A DNA stretch of 51,214 nt from Gemmataceae bacterium (GTDB lineage: Bacteria > Planctomycetota > Planctomycetia > Gemmatales > Gemmataceae), in the NCBI GenBank assembly GCA_009697105.1, contig SIAQ01000022.1, forward strand, positions 1 through 51,214. The letters are read 5' to 3'. Shown here piece by piece: positions 44,759 to 51,214 of this stretch. A model generated the notes under the pieces. It saw nothing but the letters and a program-made list of their open reading frames with translations, had not been told where the DNA came from and made no database searches. The position numbers and the translations under genes were made by a program. Positions within the stretch are counted from its first letter, which is position 1; each line of letters begins with the position of its first letter.

Positions 44759-45802
44759 ATGCGAATCATCCCATTTGAACGTCGACGGCTGGCGTTTACG
44801 CTGATTGAGTTGCTCGTCGTCATCGCCATCATTGCCATTTTGATTGGCTTGCTTGTGCCGGCGGTGCAGAAGGTGCGCGAGGCGGCGGCGCGGACGCAAT
44901 GCCAAAACAACATGAAACAGCTTGGCCTGGCTGCCCATGGCTACCACGGCGCTCAGAAGGTTTTTCCGCCTGGCACGATCATCAATAACAGTTCCTTTGC
45001 CAGCTGGGCGGTGATTCTCCTGCCCCACTTGGATCAGGAACCGATGTTTAGCTCGCTCAATACGGCGGCGCAGTTTTATAGCGTGAGTGTCGGCACGGTG
45101 TTGCCGAATGTTGCGACGTTGAAGGATTTCGCGCCGAAGGTTTTCGTATGCCCGTCGAGTCCGCTACCGGCGTTGATCTGCCCGGAGGATTTGAGAGTGC
45201 CGCCAGCCGCTACCGCGTGGGGTGGCCTGATCCTCGCAGGCAACTACGTGGGCATCATGGGCGCGTGCGACGGGCCGAACTCTGCCACCGAACCCGGTAC
45301 GGGGTTGGCCAGCGCGCGTGTGGTCGACAAACGGCCGGCGGCGTCGATCCAGTACAACTTCGGCGGCATCATGGCGACCAACGGCGTCATCTTTCACGCC
45401 AGCAAGATCACAATCGTTCAGATCACGGATGGAACAAGCAACACCATGATGTTCGGCGAGCAGTCCGATTTTGGCTCCGATCCTGGCGTGGACCCCAGCG
45501 GCACGGTCCGCCAACCGCACGACATCCGCCAAACGTTTCGCGCCGGCGTCTGGGCCGGCAGCAACGGCGAGGGGATGTCGGCCGTCACCGTGCGGTATCC
45601 GATCAACACCAAGGCCCGCGTCAACTTTCAAGACGGCATCGCCCGCTACGGGTGGAACACGCCGATCCAGTCCGCACATTCCGGCGGCGCGTTCATGGTG
45701 CGCTGCGACGGCGTCGCAACGTTCGTCAGCAGCTCCATCAGTTTCAATGTACTCAAGTACCTGTGCGTCCGCGACGACGGGCAGAGCGTGAGCATTGAAT
45801 GA
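44759..45802 (+). CDS. DUF1559 protein with prepilin-type N-terminus
   Basis: 347 residues. The N-terminus RLAFTLIELLVVIAIIAILI is a type II secretion/type IV pilin-like methylation segment, followed by QKVREAAARTQCQNNMKQLG, the hallmark of the planctomycete DUF1559 family. The C-terminus has the family's typical GGAFMVRCDGVATFVSSSI end. These proteins occur in very large paralogous sets in planctomycetes; a pseudopilin-like or surface role is presumed but unproven. A lipoprotein gene follows 208 bases downstream, the common pairing. A weak ribosome site precedes the start, which is fixed by the prepilin segment. Confidence 0.92.
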   Translation: MRIIPFERRRLAFTLIELLVVIAIIAILIGLLVPAVQKVREAAARTQCQNNMKQLGLAAHGYHGAQKVFPPGTIINNSSFASWAVILLPHLDQEPMFSSLNTAAQFYSVSVGTVLPNVATLKDFAPKVFVCPSSPLPALICPEDLRVPPAATAWGGLILAGNYVGIMGACDGPNSATEPGTGLASARVVDKRPAASIQYNFGGIMATNGVIFHASKITIVQITDGTSNTMMFGEQSDFGSDPGVDPSGTVRQPHDIRQTFRAGVWAGSNGEGMSAVTVRYPINTKARVNFQDGIARYGWNTPIQSAHSGGAFMVRCDGVATFVSSSISFNVLKYLCVRDDGQSVSIE

Positions 45803-45810
45803 CCACGGAT

Positions 45811-45984
45811 TTCACCACAGAGAACACGGAGAATTGTGCGATGTGACAATCGGAACGTCACACAAAACTGGATTTCCGAGGCTGAAGCGTAAGCGAGGCA
45901 GCCTGAATGCCTCTTCAGCCTCGGACGGAAATTTGACTTTTGTCGGGCGCGTCCGTTTTTATCGCTGTGCTCTCTGTGGTGAAG
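45811..45984. repeat. Inverted repeat (TTCACCACAGAGAACACGGA) with an inner hairpin
   Basis: Outer arms TTCACCACAGAG and CTCTGTGGTGAA belong to the family at 4951 and 17213. Inside, CCGAGGCTGAAG (45876-45887) pairs with CTTCAGCCTCGG (45913-45924). It lies between the DUF1559 gene and the lipoprotein gene. Confidence 0.8.
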
Positions 45985-46010
45985 CTTTCCGGGTAAAGGC
46001 GATCGATTAC

Positions 46011-46436
46011 ATGACCAGCTTCGTTCGATTTTGCGTTTGCCTATTGCTATGCGTCATCGCAATCGGCTGCACCAAGCCCGAGGAACCGATGCATCCGGTG
46101 GCGGGGCGGGTCCTTTTCGATGGCAAGCCGGTGCAGAAGGGCGAAGTCGTCCTCGCGCCTGACGCCGAGAAGGGCAATACGAATCTCCAATTCAGCATCG
46201 GCAAGATCGATCGCGACGGCAGGTACGTCGTGCAGACCTTCAAAAAAGCCGGCACCAAAGCCGGCTGGTACAAGGTCATGGTGCTCGCCTTTGAAAATGA
46301 GCCAGAAGAGAATCCCGCCTGGATACCGATCTGGATTGTGCCAGAAAAGTATACGAAGTATGAAACTACCACTCTCGCCTTCGAGGTCGTCGCCGATCCT
46401 GCGTTGGGGAGTTACGATCTCGTCATTGAGCGGTAG
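46011..46436 (+). CDS. Small lipoprotein with carboxypeptidase-regulatory/transthyretin-like domain
   Basis: 141 residues. The signal ends in a lipobox (LLLCVIAIGC), so lipid attachment to Cys at about residue 20 is likely. The mature part starts HPVAGRVLFDGKPVQKGEVV, the pattern of small planctomycete lipoproteins encoded next to DUF1559 genes; the fold is inferred to be a beta-sandwich like carboxypeptidase regulatory domains. The ORF extends upstream to 45795 through the repeat, but ATG 46011 gives the signal peptide. No enzyme motif is present. Confidence 0.8.
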   Translation: MTSFVRFCVCLLLCVIAIGCTKPEEPMHPVAGRVLFDGKPVQKGEVVLAPDAEKGNTNLQFSIGKIDRDGRYVVQTFKKAGTKAGWYKVMVLAFENEPEENPAWIPIWIVPEKYTKYETTTLAFEVVADPALGSYDLVIER

Positions 46437-46575
46437 CCCCAAAATCTTCACCGCAGAGAGAAAGCCAGACCATATAATGCACTTCTAGGACTATTCTGAT
46501 GGTCCGCTTAGCGCCTCCGCGCCTTTGCGTGAGGCTCCGCTGATTTGTCTTTCGGCCCCTTTCGAGCGAACGTGT

Positions 46576-48390
46576 ATGACCTTGCTGCTTAGTGTTCAGG
46601 ACCTCACCCGGCGATTTGGGCCCCGTCCGCTGTTCACCAATCTGTCGCTTGATCTTCGCGCCGGCGAACGCATCGGGCTGATCGGGCCGAACGGGTCGGG
46701 CAAATCGACGCTGCTCAAGCTCCTCGCCGCGCGCGACGAACCCGACGCCGGCACACGCATGCTTAAACGCGGCGTGTGCATCGGCTATCTCGCCCAGGAC
46801 GATCAGTTCCCGGCCGGGAAGAGCGTACGCGAAGTGCTGCTCGATGCTCAGCGTACCGACACCCTGGAGGATTACGAGCGCGAGACGGCTGCTGCGAAAA
46901 CGCTAACGCAGGTCGGGTTCGAGGATAGCGACCAGCGGGCCGACCATCTCTCCGGCGGCTGGCGCAAGCGGCTGGCGCTGGCGCGCGAGCTGGTTCGCAA
47001 GCCGGACTTTCTGCTGCTCGATGAACCGACCAACCACCTCGACTTGCCGGGAATCGTTTGGCTGGAACGGCTACTGCGAGCGGCTCCGTTCGGGTATCTC
47101 GTGGCGACGCATGATCGCACGTTCCTCCGGGCGGTTGCCGACGAGGTGATCGAAGTAAGCCGAGTCTATCCCGACGGGTCGTTTCGAGCGGCCGGGAACT
47201 ATGACGATTTCGCGGAAAAGCGCGACGCATTTCTGGAGGCGCAGGCGAAGAAGCAGGAATCGGTCGCCAATCAGGTGCGCCGCGAGACGGAATGGCTCGG
47301 CCGCAAAGCCGCCGCCCGGACGCGCAAGGCAGCCTCACGCATCGACGACGCCATGGATCGCCGTGAAGAACTAGCGGAGTTGCAATTTCGTAACGCAGCC
47401 ACAGGCTCGGCGGGCATCGATTTCGTTTCAACCGGGCGTCAAACGCGGAAGCTGCTCAACGCTGTTGGCATCGCCAAATCGATAGCTGAACGTCCGCTGT
47501 TTTCGCAGATCGACCTCATGCTCACACCCGGCATCAAGCTCGGCTTGCTCGGTCCGAACGGTAGCGGCAAGAGCACGCTGCTCCGCGTTCTCGCCGGCGC
47601 GATCCCGCCCGACGCCGGTACCGTCGCCTATGCCGACGGCCTGCGCATCGTTATGTTCGAGCAGGGCCGAGCGATGCTCGATCCGACCGCAACCCTACGC
47701 AAAGCGCTGTGCCCGAACGGCGAAACCGTCATGTTCGGCGAGCGCCCGATGCACGTCATCGCCTGGGCCAAGAAGTTTCTCTTCTCCGCCGAGCAACTCG
47801 ACGTTCTCGTTGGCCAACTTTCCGGCGGCGAGCAGGCCCGACTCCGCATTGCTCAGTTGATGCTACAACCTGCGGACTTGCTGCTGCTTGACGAACCAAC
47901 CAACGACCTCGACATCCCGGCTCTCGAAGTCCTCGAAGACAACCTGGCCGAGTTTCCGGGCGCCGTCGTAATCGTCAGCCATGACCGCACGTTGCTCGAT
48001 CGGCTGTGCACCGAAGTCGTCGGCCTCGACGGTCGCGGCTCTGCGGCGGTATACGGCAGCGTAGACCAATGGTTGACAGCGCTGGAGCGCGATGAGGCCG
48101 AACGAAAGCAGGCGGCTAGCAAAGAGAAGCCGAAAGCCGAAGCAACCGCAGCGAAGAAGGCGACGAAGCCCAAGAAGCTCAGCTTCCGCGAACAGCAAGA
48201 ATGGGACGGCATGGAAGCAGCGATCCTGGTCGCCGAGCAAGCCGTGGCCGAGTGCGCCGTCGCTGTCGATAAGGCCGCCACCGCGGGGCATGTCGCCTTG
48301 ACCGATGCCTGCCACTCGCTCCAGGAGGCCCAGCATGTCGTGGAACGGCTTTACGCCCGCTGGGAGGAGCTGGAAGTCAAACGCGGGTGA
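46576..48390 (+). CDS. ABC-F family ATPase (Uup-like), two ATP-binding domains
   Basis: About 604 residues, no membrane segments. Two ATPase domains: the first has GLIGPNGSGKST, LSGGWRKRLALAREL and LLLDEPTNHLD; the second has GLLGPNGSGKST, LSGGEQARLRIAQLM and LLLDEPTNDLD. Both sites look active. The linker (FAEKRDAFLEAQAKKQESVA) and a C-terminal Lys/Ala-rich coiled coil (EAERKQAASKEKPKAEATAA) are as in Uup. ABC-F proteins act on the ribosome, as translation factors or antibiotic-protection proteins; the role here is not predicted. The frame begins at 46525, but ATG 46576 places the family start (LLLSVQDLTRRFG). It is followed by a second ABC-F gene beyond a palindrome. Confidence 0.92.
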   Translation: MTLLLSVQDLTRRFGPRPLFTNLSLDLRAGERIGLIGPNGSGKSTLLKLLAARDEPDAGTRMLKRGVCIGYLAQDDQFPAGKSVREVLLDAQRTDTLEDYERETAAAKTLTQVGFEDSDQRADHLSGGWRKRLALARELVRKPDFLLLDEPTNHLDLPGIVWLERLLRAAPFGYLVATHDRTFLRAVADEVIEVSRVYPDGSFRAAGNYDDFAEKRDAFLEAQAKKQESVANQVRRETEWLGRKAAARTRKAASRIDDAMDRREELAELQFRNAATGSAGIDFVSTGRQTRKLLNAVGIAKSIAERPLFSQIDLMLTPGIKLGLLGPNGSGKSTLLRVLAGAIPPDAGTVAYADGLRIVMFEQGRAMLDPTATLRKALCPNGETVMFGERPMHVIAWAKKFLFSAEQLDVLVGQLSGGEQARLRIAQLMLQPADLLLLDEPTNDLDIPALEVLEDNLAEFPGAVVIVSHDRTLLDRLCTEVVGLDGRGSAAVYGSVDQWLTALERDEAERKQAASKEKPKAEATAAKKATKPKKLSFREQQEWDGMEAAILVAEQAVAECAVAVDKAATAGHVALTDACHSLQEAQHVVERLYARWEELEVKRG

Positions 48391-48404
48391 ATCGGATTTT
48401 CGTC

Positions 48405-48487
48405 CAAGCCCAGGGGTGAGGTACTCCGAACCCCTGGGATCGCTTGACAAGTATCCCAGGGGTTCGGAGTACCTCACCCTTGGGCTT
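48405..48487. repeat. Palindromic repeat, CAAGCCCAGGGGTGAGGTAC family, between ABC-F genes
   Basis: CAAGCCCAGGGGTGAGGTAC and its complement AGTACCTCACCCTTGGGCTT flank ATCGCTTGACAAGTAT. It is a full two-armed copy like 20389-20471, with each arm able to fold internally. Confidence 0.92.
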
Positions 48488-48530
48488 AACTTCCGTATAA
48501 TAACATTTTGGTACGAGGTTCTCATTCGCG

Positions 48531-50321
48531 ATGGCCAGTCTTATCCAAATCACCCGCGCCTGCAAAAGCTACGGCGACCAATTACTACTCGACAATGCGG
48601 AAGCGACAATCAGCGATGATGTTAAGGTCGGGTTCATCGGCCGCAACGGCGCCGGTAAAAGCACGCTGCTGCGCGTTATCCTCGGCGAAGAAGAACTCGA
48701 CAGCGGCGAGGTCATTCGGCATCCCAGCCTGCGCCTGGGCTACCTCCGCCAACACGATCCGTTTCTGCCGGACGAGACCGCCCTGCAATTCCTGGTGCGC
48801 GACAGCGGCGAACCCGAATGGAAATGCGGCGAAGTCGCCGGCGATTTCGAGCTGAAGGGCAGCTACCTGACCGGCCCGGTCGGCAAGCTCTCCGGCGGTT
48901 GGCAGACGCGCGTCAAACTGGCGGCACTATTGTTGCGCGAGCCGAACCTCCTGTTGCTCGATGAGCCAACCAACTTCCTTGACTTACGCACGCAGATACT
49001 CCTCGAGCATTTTTTGATAAACCACCGCTCGGCATGTCTCATCGTCTCGCATGATCGGGCGTTCCTCAACGCAACCTGCGAGCACACGCTCGATCTGTCG
49101 CGCGGCAAGTTGACGAGCTTTCCCGGCAAAGTTGATGCGTTCCTCGAGTTTCAGCAAGAAAAACGCAATCACGACGAGCGCTCCAACGAAGCGATCATGG
49201 CGAAGCGCCGCCATCTCGAAGACTTCATCGCTCGCAATAAGGCCCGCGCAGCCACGGCAACTTTGGCGCAGTCCAAGGCCAAGCAACTCGAGCGATTGAA
49301 GCTCAACGAGATCGCCAGCGATGAGCCCAACGCCCGGATTCGGGCGCCGCGCATCGAGCCTCGCAAAGGCCCGGCGTTGCGCTGTCGCGATTTGGCGATC
49401 GGCTACCCCGAACGCGAAATCGCCAATGATGTCCAGCTTGAGATCGAACACGGCTCGCGCGCCGCCGTCGTCGGCGATAACGGCCAGGGCAAGACGACGT
49501 TCCTCCGCACAGTCGTCGATTCACTCACGCCGCTCAAGGGCGAAGTCCGCTGGGGTTATGGCTGCGACATCGGCGTGTATGCCCAACACGTCTACACGAG
49601 CTTGCCCGAAAACCAGACCGTTTTGGGATACCTTGAAAAGGAAGCCGCGTTCGGCAAAAAGGATCAGGAGATCCTCGAAGTTGCCGGCGCGTTGCTGTTT
49701 CGCAAAACGCACGTCCAAAAAAAGATTTCAGTCCTGTCCGGCGGCGAACGTGCCCGGCTTTGCCTCGCAGGCCTATTGTTGAGCAATCACAACATTCTGA
49801 TACTCGACGAACCGGGCAACCATCTCGACGTCGATACGGTGGAAGCGTTGGCGGAGGCGTTAGTGGCGTATGAGGGAACCGTTATCTTCACGAGCCATGA
49901 TCGGCACTTCGCCAAACGCGTCGCCACATGCATCATCGAAGTTCGTGATGGCCGGGTGACGAACTACAGCGGCAAATACGAAGCGTATGTCGAAAAGGTC
50001 AACAAGGAAATCGAAGCCGGCGAGCGCGAAGCCGCCAACGAACGCGCGAAACTTCCGGCGAGTGTACTCAAACCCGCCAAAGCCGCGCCGCGTCCAGCAG
50101 GACGAAACGAGAAAACCGTCCGCAAAGAGATCAAGACGGTGGAGCAGTCGATCGCACAGCTCGACGAACAGAAACGCACGCTCAACGCTCAGTTGCAGAC
50201 ATCGACCGACGCCAAGGAGGCCCTTCGCCTGCACAACGAGGTGACGGCATTGTCGCAAACGCTCGCCGAATCGGAGGACCGCTGGTGCCAGCTGCAAGAA
50301 GAACTGGAAGCGGTGAGTTGA
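48531..50321 (+). CDS. ABC-F family ATPase, second copy, with altered Walker B loop
   Basis: 596 residues with two ATPase domains and no membrane segment. The first has GFIGRNGAGKST, LSGGWQTRVKLAALL and LLLDEPTNFLD. The second has VVGDNGQGKTT, LSGGERARLCLAGLL and LILDEPGNHLD, where Gly replaces the almost invariant Thr. The linker (KRNHDERSNEAIMAKRRHLE) is charged and helical, and the C-terminus is a coiled coil (RKEIKTVEQSIAQLDEQKRT). It is diverged from its neighbour and closer to the YdiF/Uup-type 'ATPase' pattern, so this is likely an old pair rather than a recent duplication. It converges on the small hypothetical gene. Confidence 0.9.
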   Translation: MASLIQITRACKSYGDQLLLDNAEATISDDVKVGFIGRNGAGKSTLLRVILGEEELDSGEVIRHPSLRLGYLRQHDPFLPDETALQFLVRDSGEPEWKCGEVAGDFELKGSYLTGPVGKLSGGWQTRVKLAALLLREPNLLLLDEPTNFLDLRTQILLEHFLINHRSACLIVSHDRAFLNATCEHTLDLSRGKLTSFPGKVDAFLEFQQEKRNHDERSNEAIMAKRRHLEDFIARNKARAATATLAQSKAKQLERLKLNEIASDEPNARIRAPRIEPRKGPALRCRDLAIGYPEREIANDVQLEIEHGSRAAVVGDNGQGKTTFLRTVVDSLTPLKGEVRWGYGCDIGVYAQHVYTSLPENQTVLGYLEKEAAFGKKDQEILEVAGALLFRKTHVQKKISVLSGGERARLCLAGLLLSNHNILILDEPGNHLDVDTVEALAEALVAYEGTVIFTSHDRHFAKRVATCIIEVRDGRVTNYSGKYEAYVEKVNKEIEAGEREAANERAKLPASVLKPAKAAPRPAGRNEKTVRKEIKTVEQSIAQLDEQKRTLNAQLQTSTDAKEALRLHNEVTALSQTLAESEDRWCQLQEELEAVS

Positions 50322-50330
50322 TTCCTTCTT

Positions 50331-50389
50331 TCAGAGCCGCGCACGCAGCAAGCGGTCAGAATAACGGCTTACTCCGTGCGCGGCTCTGA
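50331..50389. terminator. 15-bp hairpin between convergent genes
   Basis: TCAGAGCCGCGCACG (50331-50345) pairs perfectly with CGTGCGCGGCTCTGA (50375-50389), with a 29-base loop. It lies between the 3' ends of the second ABC-F gene and the small minus-strand gene and may end both transcripts. It may equally be another dispersed palindrome. Confidence 0.5.
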
Positions 50390-50395
50390 CATGCC

Positions 50396-50776
50396 CTACA
50401 GAAGCGATGGTTCTCTTGGATCGACGGCAATCAGCCCGTTGAACGATTGAAGCACCTCGATCGCGAGCAGGTAATCATTGAAGTGCTCCATCTCCGGATC
50501 GGGGATGTCGCTGGAAAGTTCAACGCGACGATCGCAGGATTCAATATCCTTCGCATCCTCAGCGCCGCCAATTCGCTCGGCCATTTCACGTGATTCATCG
50601 ATGACGTGTGGAGATTCATTCAACGTCAGGTGGATTTCCCAATCGGCGACAGACAGCACGATGGTGTCGCCCTGATGCTCAACTTTGAATGCCGGCAGCT
50701 TCGCGGATAGTCGCCGCGAAGCCTCCGCCATGGTGAAATCGCTACGTGAGGTAAGAAGACCGAATGCACTGTACAT
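50396..50776 (-). CDS. Hypothetical protein
   Basis: 126 residues beginning MYSAFGLLTSRSDFTMAEAS. The centre (FKVEHQGDTIVLSVADWEIH, then LTLNESPHVIDESREMAERI) looks like a small alpha/beta domain, acidic overall, without signal or membrane segments. I do not recognise the family. Met16 is an alternative start. It follows a palindromic element at its 3' end and is close to a truncated regulator. Confidence 0.6.
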   Translation of the reverse strand: MYSAFGLLTSRSDFTMAEASRRLSAKLPAFKVEHQGDTIVLSVADWEIHLTLNESPHVIDESREMAERIGGAEDAKDIESCDRRVELSSDIPDPEMEHFNDYLLAIEVLQSFNGLIAVDPREPSLL

Positions 50777-50836
50777 AGCCCAACCTCGCAGGTATGCCTT
50801 ACGGGGAACAAGGCCATTGTACAGATCGTCTCTCGT

Positions 50837-50983
50837 CTACAACGACGCCTGCACCGACTGGAAGAGGTCGGCGACGCGCACACGCAGACCGAGAGCGATC
50901 TGATAGCGTGTTTCAATCGATGCCGAGTTCTTGCCCAGTTCGATTTGCGATAGATAGCCCAAGGAAATAGTCGAGATATTGCC
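50837..50983 (-). pseudogene. Truncated XRE-type helix-turn-helix regulator
   Basis: The 48 C-terminal residues are clear: LGYLSQIELGKNSASIETRY and then QIALGLRVRVADLF, the second half of an XRE DNA-binding domain. The first helices and the start codon are missing. The frame runs into the IS256-family element to its right, which is the likely cause of truncation. The exact junction is uncertain. Confidence 0.65.
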
Positions 50984-51214
50984 AAAAGTTGTGGATAGAC
51001 GAAAGAGAAAGGCGGCGTACTTTGGGAGAAAGTATCTCTATTTTTTCCCAACTGGCCTACGAGGTCAAAGGAGTACGCCACCATGGAGTTTTCTACGAAC
51101 GAAACGCGGATCGTGCCACTGCCCACCGGCGGAGACGTCCTCACCGAGGTGATTCGCCAGGGTGCCAAGCAACTGTTGAGCCAGGCCATTGAGGCGGAAG
51201 TGGCCGATTGGATC
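50984..51214 (+). mobile_element. Left end of an IS256-family insertion sequence, cut by the window
   Basis: Only the first part of the element is in view: about 100 bases of non-coding end (including TGTGGATAGACGAAAGAGAA) and the start of its transposase. The left boundary is estimated from where the regulator remnant stops being family-like; neither the exact terminal repeat nor a target duplication can be confirmed. Confidence 0.6.
51083..51214 (+). CDS. IS256-family transposase, N-terminal part
   Basis: Open to the window edge; 44 residues seen. GGDVLTEVIRQGAKQLLSQA and IEAEVADWI match the conserved start of IS256-family transposases (a DDE enzyme), whose N-terminal DNA-binding region begins in this way. 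AGGAG lies at 51069-51073, nine bases before the ATG. The catalytic residues are beyond the window. Confidence 0.8.
   Translation, partial: MEFSTNETRIVPLPTGGDVLTEVIRQGAKQLLSQAIEAEVADWI

Overview
The window looks like chromosomal DNA of a planctomycete, most likely a Gemmata-type (Gemmataceae) bacterium. The sequence-level reasons are: a DUF1559 protein with a prepilin-type N-terminus followed by a small lipoprotein; a DUF1501 protein paired with a WD40 protein; a small secreted protein resembling the Gemmata paralogous families; a giant secreted protein with an LEQLESRDCP-like N-terminal motif; high GC; few operators; and many dispersed palindromic repeats between (and sometimes inside) genes. 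No rRNA, tRNA or CRISPR array was seen.

Layout. 0.1-5.5 kb (+ strand, apart from a GNAT acetyltransferase): Tat-exported sugar isomerase-like protein, an ABC exporter with a degraded ATP site, an inositol-monophosphatase-family enzyme, apt and hisI. 5.5-10.8 kb (- strand): a frameshifted hypothetical gene, pdxJ, a membrane protein, a small secreted protein, a WD40 protein and a DUF1501 protein. 11.1-16.9 kb (+): a three-gene heavy-metal RND efflux system (outer-membrane channel, adaptor, pump). 17.5-18.6 kb (-): a processive-type diacylglycerol glycosyltransferase. 18.9-39.8 kb (+): the centrepiece, a polyunsaturated fatty acid (Pfa) synthase (pfaD, pfaA, and a pfaC that carries a fused acyltransferase) directly followed by a complete long-chain olefin pathway (oleA, oleB, oleC, oleD). 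Three small genes, two of them frameshifted, interrupt it between oleB and oleC. 40.4-44.4 kb (-): a secreted hypothetical and a giant Ig/cadherin-like plus calpain-like protease gene split by frameshifts. 44.8-50.3 kb (+): DUF1559 protein, lipoprotein and two tandem ABC-F ATPases. 50.4-51.2 kb: a small hypothetical, a truncated XRE regulator, and the start of an IS256-family transposase at the window edge.

How it works together. The Pfa genes are predicted to build polyunsaturated acyl chains iteratively on two tandem ACPs. OleA can condense two such chains head-to-head, OleD reduce the resulting beta-keto acid, OleC close a beta-lactone and OleB decarboxylate it to an alkene. Adjacency of the two pathways predicts a very-long-chain polyunsaturated hydrocarbon of the kind known from Shewanella. 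The divergent glycosyltransferase could link the locus to membrane glycolipids.

The second striking theme is the palindromic repeats: at least ten families sit at nearly every gene junction, and several copies lie in frame inside pfaA, pfaC and the 5' end of oleB, where they are translated as linker peptides.
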